From: Mycobacterium asiaticum
GTDB taxonomy: Bacteria > Actinomycetota > Actinomycetes > Mycobacteriales > Mycobacteriaceae
DNA: 64,000 bases
Direction of reading: 5' to 3'
NCBI RefSeq assembly: GCF_001673315.1
Contig: NZ_LZLQ01000038.1
Location: 1 to 64,000 of the forward strand
Part shown: in pieces, positions 18,971-27,400 of the stretch
Position numbering within the stretch: position 1 is the first letter of the stretch
How the letters are laid out: each line of letters begins with the position of its first letter
Notes under the pieces: model-generated
The model's database searches: none
Seen by the model: only the letters and a program-made list of their open reading frames with translations
What the model was told of the DNA's origin: nothing
Made by a program: the position numbers and the translations under genes

Positions 18971-20017
18971 ATGACACGGGCGATCCAGTGGGCCACTGGC
19001 GTGACCGGGATGACGTCGCTTCGCCACGTCATTGAACGAGCGGATCTGGACCTGGTCGGGGTGCGCGTCTACGACCCGGCGAAGGCGGGAGTGGACGCTG
19101 GCACCCTGTGTGGTGGCGGCGAAGTCGGACTTCACACCACCGCCAACCGCGACGAGATCATCAGCACCGAGGCCGACGTTGTGCTCTACATGGGCAAAGT
19201 CGAGACCGACACGCCGGGTTGTTTTGCCGATGTCTGCGATCTTCTCGCTTCGGGCAAGAACGTCGTAGCCACCGGGAGCCGTTTCATCCATCCTCGTTCG
19301 CTGCATGCCTCGTTGGCAGATGGTATCGAAAACGCCTGCCGCACCGGACAATCCTCGTTCCTCGGCGTCGGCCTATACCCGGGATTCTTCGGCGAATCCC
19401 TTGCGCCTGTCCTGTCGCGGCTCACCGCTCGTACCAGGCGGATCAGTGTGCGTGAAGTCCTGAACTACTCGAGCTACGCCAGCCATGACCTGATCTTCAA
19501 TGCCATGGGTTTCGGACATGCGCCCGACGATACGACGCCGCTGCTGACCAACCCTGACTACGCGGCGAGCGCCTGGATCGGCAGTGCCACCGTGCTCGCC
19601 CAGTCGCTGGGGTTGGAGATCAGGTCCGTGCAGGGTTTCCGCGAGGTTCAGACCACGCCGCGGGCTTTGACGGTGGCCGCCGGCGAGATCCCTGCAGGCA
19701 CGGTCGCCGCCATGCGCTTCGGCGTCGAGGTCGACTGCGGCGCCGCCATATTGGCCGTCGAGCACCTCACACGCATGGCCGACGACCTTGCGCCGGACTG
19801 GCCGACGGAGATCGGATACGAGCTGAGCTTCGATGGCGAGCCGAACCTGAAGTGCCACCTCGTGATCGGCTCACACGACCAGGATCACGCCAAACAAGGC
19901 TGCTTGGCCACCGCCATGCATGCGATCAACGCGATACCGACGGTGATGGCGGCCGACCCGGGCCTCTACGACATCTCCACGATCGCCCCATTTGTCGCGC
20001 ACTGGACCAACCGCTAG
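18971..20017 (+). CDS. DapB/diaminopentanoate-dehydrogenase-like oxidoreductase, paralogue 2
   Basis: This 348-aa protein starts at ATG 18971, MTRAIQWATGVTGM, with GAGAGAGG before it. It shares with its paralogues the block VYDPAKAGVDAGTLCGGG, a middle GVGLYPGFFGESLAP loop, FNAMGFG, and the C-terminal AINAIPTVMAADPGL. The GxxGxxG nucleotide loop is reduced to ATGVTG. It lies 12 bp after the P450 frame, so P450 and reductase were probably co-transcribed. The reaction is not known; an NAD(P)H-dependent step on a carbonyl or imine of the pathway substrate is inferred from the fold. Confidence 0.75.
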   Translation: MTRAIQWATGVTGMTSLRHVIERADLDLVGVRVYDPAKAGVDAGTLCGGGEVGLHTTANRDEIISTEADVVLYMGKVETDTPGCFADVCDLLASGKNVVATGSRFIHPRSLHASLADGIENACRTGQSSFLGVGLYPGFFGESLAPVLSRLTARTRRISVREVLNYSSYASHDLIFNAMGFGHAPDDTTPLLTNPDYAASAWIGSATVLAQSLGLEIRSVQGFREVQTTPRALTVAAGEIPAGTVAAMRFGVEVDCGAAILAVEHLTRMADDLAPDWPTEIGYELSFDGEPNLKCHLVIGSHDQDHAKQGCLATAMHAINAIPTVMAADPGLYDISTIAPFVAHWTNR

Positions 20018-20380
20018 AGCGCACTTGGACGTCGATTGCCGAAACCGGTGTAGCTGCGGATCAGTGGGAGATCGGCCATCGTCGCGAACCCGGCCGGCGC
20101 CGCGCAGACGGCCGGAATGGCGTTGACGACCTGCATGGCGACGGTGATCAGTCCAGCCCTGACATGCTCCTGGATCGAAGCATCGCGCGAAAAGCTGGCC
20201 AGGGGAAAGAAGTGCGTGCGCATGGACGGATCACCCTCGATGGTCAGCGTCCACCCGTCGAGAGGTTTGGGCCACTGTTCGGGGTACTTGCCGCCGACCG
20301 TCCACAGTGTCTCGAACTCGACCAGCATCTCCCGTTCGGCCCACTGGATGACACGTAGCGGACGATTGCTGGTGGTCCAA
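20014..20380 (-). pseudogene. DapB-like paralogue with internal deletion
   Basis: On the minus strand the family N-terminus (SNRPLRVIQWA) is joined in frame to the C-terminal domain (EREMLVEFETLW, GWTLTIEGDPSMRTHF, AMQVVNAIPAVCAAPAGF). Roughly 230 residues that should lie between them, including most of the Rossmann domain, are missing. No start codon with a ribosome site is obvious before SNRP. The remains overlap the stop of paralogue 2 by 4 bp, tail to tail. This is the fifth member of the family in the window and is clearly non-functional. Confidence 0.7.
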
Positions 20381-20574
20381 GTATCGACTCCCTTCCCGTC
20401 CCATCGCGGATCTCCAATGTATCGGCAGTTCTGATGTTCTACCGCAATATCTCGTTCCAACAGCCGATTACGCCTATTCTCATCCTGTGACATGCAGGGT
20501 GAAGGTTGACCCGTACTGCGACCCACTCGACTTCGAGATCGACGACGACCCGCCTCCCGGGTGGAGACAGGGTG

Positions 20575-20994
20575 GTTCAGTTCACCTGGATGAGGTGCGG
20601 CATCTTCTTCTACACGGAAGCCGTCGGCCCCGTGCTGCGCGTTGGGCATGTCTATTTCCCGCTGATCATGGCGGTGTACGACTCGTTCATCTTCGCGATG
20701 GTCGCGGTGATGTGCGTTCGCGATGAGGATGACGAATTGGTACTGATCAGCAGCATCGCGCGTTGGCTGCCTGGACGCCGAGGACGTCCGAAGCTGACGT
20801 TGACCCGACAGTTGCTGATATCGGTGGCGGCGGGCCTCGTCACTTTCGCAGTGCCCCTGGCCGTGCTCGCGGGCCTGCGGGCGGCGGGCTTGTCCGAACC
20901 CGCCTACGACCGGAACCCTTATCCGAATGTGAAGGTCTACGACCCGTGCGGGCACCTGCAGAATGCGGGCAAGCCAGGGCCGTTCTACAGGTGA
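20575..20994 (+). pseudogene. Fragment of an AveC-like (spirocyclase family) membrane protein
   Basis: About 140 codons remain: CGIFFYTEAVGPVLRVGHVY followed by FPL, two hydrophobic segments (AVYDSFIFAMVAVM and LISVAAGLVTFAVPLAVLAG) and a proline-rich tail with VKVYDPCGHLQNAGKPGP. The order, an aromatic GHxYFPL, helix, charged RDEDDE, long helix and soluble tail, resembles the C-terminal half of AveC-like proteins that accompany P450 and DapB-like genes in mycobacteria. The N-terminal half is absent, and 20381-20574 holds no clear coding sequence. Identification is tentative. Confidence 0.45.
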
Positions 20995-21038
20995 TCCGGG
21001 CCCGGCCTAGCACCGAACTAAGAAGGGGCAGTGAAACA

Positions 21039-22136
21039 TTGGCGAATGATGCTAAGAGACATTACCGCGTGGTCCACGTCGGTACCGGATTGACCGGTCG
21101 CGAGGCGTTGCGGGCAATCATCGACGATCCTGTGCTGGAACTGGTCGGCGTCAAGGTGTCGGCACCGGAGAAAGTCGGGGTGGATGCGGGCCAACTCTGC
21201 GGGACGGCGGATGTCGGGGTAAGTGCGACCGGCGACATCTCAAAGGTATTGGCGCTGGCTCCGGACTGTGTCGCATACTGCGCGACGGCGGTCCGGCGCG
21301 AAGAGGAAGCCATCGCAGACATCGTCACCTACCTCGAGGAAGGCATCAACGTGGTGACCTTCTCGACCATCCCGCTGGTCTACCCGGCCGCGGCGCCCGC
21401 CGGGTGGCGCGATGCTTTGGAAGATGCTGCCCGGAAGGGGAATTCAACCTTCTACGCAACCGGCAGTGAGCCGGGATTCATCAGCCTGAACATTCCGACC
21501 GCTCTACTCGCCGGGGCAGGGCGGGTCGACTCGTATCGGATGGACGAGTACGCACTCGATCTGGACAAGGCGTATCCGATCTGGGACGTATTGCACGAGT
21601 CGATGGGCTTCGGGAAACCCGACGGTCACGTGCCGGTTCGCATTGCCTCGGGAAAGGTGAACAAGGACTGGGAAACCGTGGTGCGCTATATCGCTGACAT
21701 CCTCGGATTCGTGCTCGACCGGATCGATCTGGACTGGGAGAGGTTGCTTGCGCCTACGGATCTCGACACCGCGCTAGGTGTCATCCCCGAGGGGACGATA
21801 TGTGCCCACCGCTGGCAACTTGCCGGCATGATCGGCGCGCGACCGGTTGTCGCCGTGCAGTACTTCGCGACCGTCAGCAGCACACCGTGGCCGGACCGCT
21901 GGCCGAAGCCCGCACGTGAGGGCGAAGGCGGGATGGTGTTCCGCATCCAGGGCAGTCCGAGTATGAGCCTGGAGTTGCACTTCGAGCAGTCGGCAATTAC
22001 CCGGGTGAACCCAGGTGTCGCGGTCACGGCGATGGCGGCTGTCAACGCAATTCCGGACGTCGTGGACGCCCTGCCCGGCGTGATCGCCCAACCGCTGTCG
22101 GGACCTTCGATCGTGAGTCGGCAGTCGCGCACCTAG
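21039..22136 (+). CDS. DapB/diaminopentanoate-dehydrogenase-like oxidoreductase, paralogue 3
   Basis: This 365-aa protein starts at TTG 21039, after AGAAGGGG, giving MANDAKRHYRVVHVGTGLTG. The open frame extends further upstream but over the AveC-like fragment. Family blocks: VSAPEKVGVDAGQLCG, INVVTFSTIPLVYPAAAP, GSEPGFISLNIPTALL, HESMGFGKPDG and AAVNAIPDVVDALPGV. The insert between EHL-type and AVNAIP blocks is longer than in paralogue 2. It ends 4 bp inside the opposite-strand SDR gene. It may be transcribed with the AveC-like fragment. Confidence 0.75.
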   Translation: MANDAKRHYRVVHVGTGLTGREALRAIIDDPVLELVGVKVSAPEKVGVDAGQLCGTADVGVSATGDISKVLALAPDCVAYCATAVRREEEAIADIVTYLEEGINVVTFSTIPLVYPAAAPAGWRDALEDAARKGNSTFYATGSEPGFISLNIPTALLAGAGRVDSYRMDEYALDLDKAYPIWDVLHESMGFGKPDGHVPVRIASGKVNKDWETVVRYIADILGFVLDRIDLDWERLLAPTDLDTALGVIPEGTICAHRWQLAGMIGARPVVAVQYFATVSSTPWPDRWPKPAREGEGGMVFRIQGSPSMSLELHFEQSAITRVNPGVAVTAMAAVNAIPDVVDALPGVIAQPLSGPSIVSRQSRT

Positions 22137-22954
22137 GTCCCGGTCACACCGACGTCGACGGGAATGGCGGCGGCCGTGACATACCGCGATTCGTCGGATG
22201 CCAGCCAGGCCACTGCGCCGGCAACATCTTCCGGCATGGTGACCGCGTTGGGGAGTAGCTGTCGGGAAAAGCCGTTGTGCAGAGCGGGGTTCGAGCTCGC
22301 CGCGTCGGCCATCGCCTCCAGCATTCGACCGGTGCCCATCGGGGTGGCGACCGATCCTGGGTGAAGACTGTTTACCCGGATATTGTGCTTACCGAGTTCT
22401 GCTGCGAATGCGCGCGCAAGCCCGACGATTGCGTGCTTGCTGGCGGTGTAGGCGATCATGAATGGCTCCATCGTCAAGCCTGCAGCAGAACCGATGAGAA
22501 TGATCGACCCGCCCCGGCCGCCGTTGACAATGTGCCTTGCACCCGCCATGACTGTGTTCCACGTCCCGACCAGATTCACGTCAACGACATCTTGAAAGTC
22601 GCGTGCCTTCACCTGATCCCATGGTGCGGGCACGCAGATGCCTGCGTTGGCGACGATGACGTCGAGTCGTCCTAGCTCTGCCACAGCTTCCGCAACAGCC
22701 GTGCACATACCTTCGTGGTCGCGGGTATCAACGACTGCGGTGATGGCGCGTCGGCCGTTGGCTTTGACCAACTCCGCAGTCGCCGCCAGGTCCGCTGGGG
22801 TTGCCGAATCGTAGGGGACGCATGGCGGAAGGGGACCCGCTACGTCGGTGAGGATCACATCGGCGCCATCCGCGCTGAGCCGTTGCGCGTGGGCGCGCCC
22901 CTGGCCGCGCGCCGCGCCCGTGATGAGGGCGACCCGGTCGGTCAACTCGGCCAC
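22133..22954 (-). CDS. Mycofactocin-coupled SDR family oxidoreductase
   Basis: This 273-aa protein has the cofactor loop TGAARGQGRAHAQRL (13-27) and aspartate in LTDV. A 20-odd-residue insertion follows (PLPPCVPYDSATPADL), the hallmark of the mycofactocin-coupled SDR subfamily, whose bound NAD is thought not to exchange freely (established by family analysis). Catalytic residues are in LIGSAAG and YTASKHAIVG. It probably oxidises a secondary alcohol. Tandem GAGAAT half-sites lie 20-60 bp upstream of the start. Confidence 0.85.
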   Translation of the reverse strand: MAELTDRVALITGAARGQGRAHAQRLSADGADVILTDVAGPLPPCVPYDSATPADLAATAELVKANGRRAITAVVDTRDHEGMCTAVAEAVAELGRLDVIVANAGICVPAPWDQVKARDFQDVVDVNLVGTWNTVMAGARHIVNGGRGGSIILIGSAAGLTMEPFMIAYTASKHAIVGLARAFAAELGKHNIRVNSLHPGSVATPMGTGRMLEAMADAASSNPALHNGFSRQLLPNAVTMPEDVAGAVAWLASDESRYVTAAAIPVDVGVTGT

Positions 22955-22974
22955 ACTGACACGCTACAGCAGAC

Positions 22975-23013
22975 GAGAATCAGCGTTGACACTCCTCGAG
23001 AATCAACGTTGCG
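22975..23013. promoter_or_regulatory. Two tandem GAGAAT-type operator half-sites
   Basis: GAGAATCAGCGTTG (22975-22988) and GAGAATCAACGTTG (22998-23011) differ at one base and are 23 bp apart, about two helical turns. They match the left half of the 16-bp palindrome GAGAAT-N4-ATTCTC found elsewhere in the cluster. They precede the mycofactocin-coupled SDR. Confidence 0.5.
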
Positions 23014-23058
23014 ATCGGTGGTAGCGTCCAGTCCGCGGGTTGGGCCCATGATCACCGT

Positions 23059-24138
23059 CTACCCGACGTCGATGGCGTTGAGCGGTGCGGTGATCGGCAG
23101 ATCCAGCGACGTCGCGATTCCGGGCGCGGCATCGACGACGTAGGGAATGGCGTTGACGACGCGCATGGCGGTCGCCTGCATTGCGTTGTCGTTGGCCGAC
23201 TCAGGCGTGTCCTCGGTGCCGAGCCTAAGTTCGCACTGCATATGAGGTTGGCCCTCGATGATGAGGCGGTATGTGCCGTTGGGTGCTGTCGCCCACTGTG
23301 GCGCCAGGTCGGGGGCCATGCGGTTGATGTGTTCGATGGTGATCACCGGCTGACCGTTGACCACGCCGGTGGTTTCAGCGCGGACGGCGCCAACCGTCCC
23401 GGCCGGAATGATCCCGCACGCTACGTGGAGATCACGCGGGGTGATCACGCGCTCGTAGGATTCGGTGACCTTGTCTAGCTCGACCCCGAGCGCCTTGGCG
23501 ACCAATCCGATGGGCGGCCCCCAGGCGAACTGCTGGGCACCCTCGAGTTCAAGCAGCGGCGTGAATTCGATCGGCTTGCCGAATCCCATTGCGGTGACCA
23601 TCAGATCCTTATTCGGATAGGCCGAGTAGTCGAAGATCTCCTGTGCGCGAATAGACCGGATCGTGTCGGACAACGTTGTCAGCAGCACCGCGAACTGGTC
23701 ACCGGCAAAGCCAGGCTCGATACCCGACGTGTAGATGGTCACCCCGCCCGATAAGGCCGCCTCGCGCACCTGGCCGGCGAGCTCGGGAATCCATCTGTTG
23801 GGAAACATCATTCCGGGCGTATTGGTCGTGACCACGTTGAGCCCCGCGCCGAGCAGACGCACATAGTCGCGAACCGCGGCCGCATCCATCTCGGCGCTGG
23901 CTGCCCCGTAGACGACGCAGTCGGGCCTCAACGCGATGATGTCGTCGAGACTGTTGGTGGTGGTAATACCGATCTGACCCAATGCGACGATCTCCCCGAC
24001 GTCGCGACCGGTCTTTTCCGCGGTGTGTACCCACACCCCGACCAGTTCGAGGTGCCGACGCCGCACGATCGCGCGTATCGCCAGGCTGCTGATCCAGCCG
24101 GTGGAGATGACGGCAACGCGTAACGGCTTGGTGGTCAT
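23059..24138 (-). CDS. DapB/diaminopentanoate-dehydrogenase-like oxidoreductase, paralogue 4
   Basis: This 359-aa protein starts at ATG 24138 (MTTKPLRVAVISTGWISS), preferred over a longer reading to 24177. The nucleotide loop is changed to STGWISS. Conserved blocks: VHTAEKTGRDVGEIVALG, VTTNTPGMMFPNRW, SGIEPGFAGDQFAVLL, VTAMGFGKP, and MRVVNAIPYVVDAAPGI. The cysteine-containing GTLCG of paralogue 1 is here GEIVA. It is probably transcribed with the SDR upstream (57-bp gap), as in a P450/ligase-linked unit. Confidence 0.75.
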   Translation of the reverse strand: MTTKPLRVAVISTGWISSLAIRAIVRRRHLELVGVWVHTAEKTGRDVGEIVALGQIGITTTNSLDDIIALRPDCVVYGAASAEMDAAAVRDYVRLLGAGLNVVTTNTPGMMFPNRWIPELAGQVREAALSGGVTIYTSGIEPGFAGDQFAVLLTTLSDTIRSIRAQEIFDYSAYPNKDLMVTAMGFGKPIEFTPLLELEGAQQFAWGPPIGLVAKALGVELDKVTESYERVITPRDLHVACGIIPAGTVGAVRAETTGVVNGQPVITIEHINRMAPDLAPQWATAPNGTYRLIIEGQPHMQCELRLGTEDTPESANDNAMQATAMRVVNAIPYVVDAAPGIATSLDLPITAPLNAIDVG

Positions 24139-24194
24139 GGCAATTGCTCCTAATCGCGCTCGATCACAGATGTACATTCGTGCTCCAATCCCGA

Positions 24195-24971
24195 TCAGCT
24201 GTCGGTCCGAGCCGGCTGGCGCTTGATGATTCGGGGGGCGAGGTGCACTATCTCGCTGATCACCGTGGGGTAGGCGCGTGAAATGGCGATGAGGGAAAGC
24301 ATGGCATTGGCCACGTCTTCGACCGTGGACATCTCGTCGGGAATCTGACCTTCGTGCGCCCAGGCCCGGTATAGGTGAGCCAGCAATTCGCGATCGGCTC
24401 CGCGCAGGATCTCGGTGTCACAAGTGGGGCCGACGCTGACCCGGATGACGGCGAGATCGGGATGCTCGGCGCGCCACGCTCGCAGGATCTCGTCCAGCGC
24501 CGCCTTACTCGCTTGGTAGGCAGCCACACCCGCGCGAGCCCGACCGACGTCGTGGCTCGACGCCACGATGACTACGGCGTCGTCGGCCAAATGCGGCAGC
24601 GCCGCACGCAGTACGTGGGAGGCGCCGACGGCGTTGACGGCGTACGCATGCAGCCATGTCTCCACATCGGTCTCTTCGATCAGGGCGAACGGCACCACGG
24701 CGCTGGTAAACACCACCGCATCGAGCTTGCCGAAATTGGCCACGACGTCATCGACGACGGATTCGATGGCGCGGGGGTCGGACACGTCGAGTTCGTGTGC
24801 CGATCCGTGCAGTTGATCGGCCAGTTCCTCAAGGCGGTCCAGTCGCCGGGCCGCGAGCGCCACGTTGGCGCCCCGGGAATTGGCGGCAACGGCCAAAGCC
24901 TGTCCGATGCCCGAGGATGCACCGATGATCAGCATCCGTGCCCCTGCAATGCTGGCGTGCCGGTTGCTCAT
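24195..24971 (-). CDS. Short-chain dehydrogenase/reductase
   Basis: This 258-aa protein starts at ATG 24971. The cofactor loop is IIGASSGIGQAL, with basic ARRLDR following (NADP preference). The catalytic serine is in VIVASSHD and the Tyr-Lys pair in YQASKAALDE. The C-terminal part (RAWAHEGQIPDEMSTVEDVA) matches that of the SDR at 13599-14387, suggesting a paralogue with the same type of substrate. A perfect GAGAAT-N4-ATTCTC palindrome lies 42 bp upstream and may also serve the acyl-CoA synthetase gene ending at 25056. Confidence 0.75.
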   Translation of the reverse strand: MSNRHASIAGARMLIIGASSGIGQALAVAANSRGANVALAARRLDRLEELADQLHGSAHELDVSDPRAIESVVDDVVANFGKLDAVVFTSAVVPFALIEETDVETWLHAYAVNAVGASHVLRAALPHLADDAVVIVASSHDVGRARAGVAAYQASKAALDEILRAWRAEHPDLAVIRVSVGPTCDTEILRGADRELLAHLYRAWAHEGQIPDEMSTVEDVANAMLSLIAISRAYPTVISEIVHLAPRIIKRQPARTDS

Positions 24972-25012
24972 GATCGCTCCCTCTGTACGTGGTCGAGGCA
25001 ATTCTCGCGTGT

Positions 25013-25028
25013 GAGAATGAATATTCTC
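25013..25028. promoter_or_regulatory. 16-bp operator GAGAAT-GAAT-ATTCTC
   Basis: This is a perfect 6-bp palindrome with a 4-bp spacer, 42 bp upstream of the SDR start at 24971. An additional ATTCTC half-site lies at 25001-25006. Identical arms recur at 45674-45689 and 51948-51963. Confidence 0.75.
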
Positions 25029-25055
25029 TGTGGGGTGGTTGCAGCCAATCGACGT

Positions 25056-26669
25056 TCAGCGGCGCACCAGCAGCCCGCTGAGCTGCTGCGCCAGCTCCGT
25101 CCTCTTGATCTTTCCGGTCGCGGTGAAAGGAAGTTCTTGCTTTGAGGTGACCCAGATGAACTTCGGCACCTTGTACGCCGAAAGCCGGCTCCGCAGTTGC
25201 ACTTGCAACGACGAGCCGTCGAGTGTCGAATCACCCCGCGGCACCACCGCCGCCGCGACCACCGTTCCGTCTTCGGGGCTCTCGACGCCGACCACGTACG
25301 CTTCGAGCACGCCGTCGCAATCGGCCAGGGCCAGTTCCACTTCGCTCGGTGTGACGTTGGTTCCACCAGCAGTCTTGATCAGATCGCCCAACCGGCCGGT
25401 GAATTTGATCCAGCCGTCGTCATACTCGACTCCGCAATCACCGGTCCGGTAGTACCCGTCGGCGGTGAACACGTCCTCGCGCTCACGCTTATAGAGGCGC
25501 TGCATCAACGAGTAGCCGCGAACCCAGATTTCACCGCTGGTCCCGACCGGGACCGGTACGCCGGTCGCGGGTTCGACGAGGATGTGGCTGAGACCCTCGA
25601 CCGGAAACCCGCCGGTCTCAGCTCGATCCGGCGGCTGTGGCGGATAAGGGTCCACGCCGATGTGGTTGCCGCACAGTTCGGTCATTCCAAGGGCACTCGG
25701 CCCCTTGGGTCGCCGGTCCGGCGGCACCATCGCCGGCATGCTGGAGCGCTGCACCGAAGTGAGCTTCCGCCCAGCGAAATCGGGGTGCTCCGACAAAGAC
25801 TTGCCCTGCTGTGGCCAACCGAGCGCGATCGTCACCTGGTGGCGCTCCATCAATGCCAATGCGTCCGCCGCATCGAACGCGGGCTGGGTGACGAGCGTGG
25901 CGCCGTGGTGAATCACGGCGTGCAATCCGGTGATCAGCCCCCCCACCCAAAAGAACGGCATGGCGGTGAACAACACACTGTCGGGTCTGAGGCCGTACTG
26001 AAAGGAAAGGTTGTAGGTGTGGCGGACCAAGGTTCCCTGTGTGTGCACAGGGGCTTTCGGGTCACCGGTGCTACCCGAGGTGTATATGATCATCGCCTCG
26101 TCGGCCGGGGTCACGCAGGACTCGACATCGAGAAGCAAATCAGCATCGATGCCCGCCGGTGCTTCCTTAGCCTCGAATGCCGTCGCCCAGGACCGATCAC
26201 ACGGTCCCCACACCCCGATCGTGCGCAGAAACGGCGTGTTGCGCAGAACGAGTCGGCCGGGTTCACCCTGTTGGGCGAGACCCGGTAACGCCTCCTCGAG
26301 ACGCTCGACGAAATCGTGGTTGCGGAACGCGGACCACGCTAAGACCGCTTTCAGGTCGGCGTGACGGGCAGTCCAGGCTAATTCGGACGCCTTGTAGAAC
26401 GTGTTGAGTGGAACAGCGACGGCGCCGATGCGGGTGACCGCGAACCAGGCGAGCGCCCATTCCACGCTGTTGGGCATAAGAATCCCGACATGGTCGCCCT
26501 TTGCGATGCCCTCTCCGAGCAGCGTCAGCGCCAACCGCGACGAGCGCACATCGAGCTCGGCGTACGTCAGCGTCTGCCCGTTGGCGATGAGGAACGGCTT
26601 TTCGCCGAAACTCGCCGCGCACGATCTCAACAGTCGTGGGATCGTGGGGATGATCGTCGGGAAGGGCAT
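25056..26669 (-). CDS. Acyl-CoA synthetase (AMP-dependent, FadD-type)
   Basis: This 537-aa ANL-superfamily enzyme has phosphate-loop YTSGSTGDPKAP, acyl-site region GMTELCGNHIG, adenosine-site YYRTGD, hinge GRLGDLIKTAG and the catalytic C-terminal lysine in TATGKIKR. It should activate a carboxylic acid to its CoA thioester via an acyl-adenylate. The length is standard. The substrate is not readable from sequence; the context suggests a steroid- or terpenoid-side-chain acid. The start at ATG 26669 is followed upstream by an operator palindrome at 26733. Confidence 0.85.
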   Translation of the reverse strand: MPFPTIIPTIPRLLRSCAASFGEKPFLIANGQTLTYAELDVRSSRLALTLLGEGIAKGDHVGILMPNSVEWALAWFAVTRIGAVAVPLNTFYKASELAWTARHADLKAVLAWSAFRNHDFVERLEEALPGLAQQGEPGRLVLRNTPFLRTIGVWGPCDRSWATAFEAKEAPAGIDADLLLDVESCVTPADEAMIIYTSGSTGDPKAPVHTQGTLVRHTYNLSFQYGLRPDSVLFTAMPFFWVGGLITGLHAVIHHGATLVTQPAFDAADALALMERHQVTIALGWPQQGKSLSEHPDFAGRKLTSVQRSSMPAMVPPDRRPKGPSALGMTELCGNHIGVDPYPPQPPDRAETGGFPVEGLSHILVEPATGVPVPVGTSGEIWVRGYSLMQRLYKREREDVFTADGYYRTGDCGVEYDDGWIKFTGRLGDLIKTAGGTNVTPSEVELALADCDGVLEAYVVGVESPEDGTVVAAAVVPRGDSTLDGSSLQVQLRSRLSAYKVPKFIWVTSKQELPFTATGKIKRTELAQQLSGLLVRR

Positions 26670-26732
26670 GCGGTTGGGATCCTCGTAGGACGTTCATTGG
26701 GCCTCAACAGGATAGTTCCCTTTTCATCAAAC

Positions 26733-26748
26733 GAGAATACTGGTTCTC
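26733..26748. promoter_or_regulatory. 16-bp operator GAGAAT-ACTG-GTTCTC
   Basis: This near-perfect palindrome lies between the divergent starts of the acyl-CoA synthetase (26669, minus) and the NTF2-like gene (26781, plus), 64 and 33 bp away. It is well placed to control both. Confidence 0.7.
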
Positions 26749-26780
26749 GGGATTGCCATTATCGAACTACACTGCGAACC

Positions 26781-27326
26781 ATGGTGCCGGACCGTCTGGA
26801 TCTGATCGAGTCCAGTTTGGCGATCAGTCAGCTGCCGAGCCGCTATGCCATGGCGCTGGACGCCCGCGACGTGGACGCATTGGTGGCGCTATTCGTCGAC
26901 GATGTCGACGCGGGCGCGCATGGTCGCGGCCGGAATGCGTTGCAGCGGTGGTATGACCGCGCCTTACGACGGTTTTACCGCAGTATCCACCTGATCTGCG
27001 GGCACGAGTTCGACTTCATCGACGCTGATCATGCGACGGGTTCGGTCTACTGCCGCGCCGAGCACGAAGAAGGCGACGGGTGGTACGTGATCACGATGCG
27101 CTACGAAGACGTGTACGAACGACGTGACGGTCGGTGGTACTTTGTCACGCGGCGTGAGCATCCGTGGTACTCCGTGGACGTGACCGAACGGCCTGGGCCA
27201 GAGTTCATCCGGTGGCCGGCGGACGTACCGCTTCGCAAGCCCATGCCGCAGCGGATGCCGAGTTGGCAAGCGTTCTGGCGGAACGGGGATCCCGAGCAAC
27301 CCGGGCGTCTCTCGCGGCGGCCGTAA
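26781..27326 (+). CDS. NTF2/SnoaL-like protein
   Basis: This 181-aa protein starts at ATG 26781. Residues 10-130 have the SnoaL/NTF2-like pattern: helix RYAMALDARDVDALVALFVDDV, the conserved FVDDVD, RFYRSIHLICGHEF, and beta strands GSVYCRAEH and YEDVYERRDGRWYF. These proteins form cone-shaped barrels that act as isomerases, dehydratases or hydroxylases on steroid-like or polyketide substrates (known for the fold). The C-terminal tail is basic and proline-rich. It is likely to be co-transcribed with the CoA-transferase and P450 genes that follow. Confidence 0.8.
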   Translation: MVPDRLDLIESSLAISQLPSRYAMALDARDVDALVALFVDDVDAGAHGRGRNALQRWYDRALRRFYRSIHLICGHEFDFIDADHATGSVYCRAEHEEGDGWYVITMRYEDVYERRDGRWYFVTRREHPWYSVDVTERPGPEFIRWPADVPLRKPMPQRMPSWQAFWRNGDPEQPGRLSRRP

Positions 27327-27400
27327 TCCGTTTACAATGCCAAGCGAAAACAAAATTCTCATTTGCGATAATTAGCGTTACCGGGAGCCGGGAGGGCGTC

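Noticed and set aside
20381..20955. Long minus-strand open frame continuing upstream of the deleted DapB-like remnant
   Set aside because: The translated part is arginine, histidine and glutamine-rich antisense sequence to the AveC-like fragment, with no family pattern or start.
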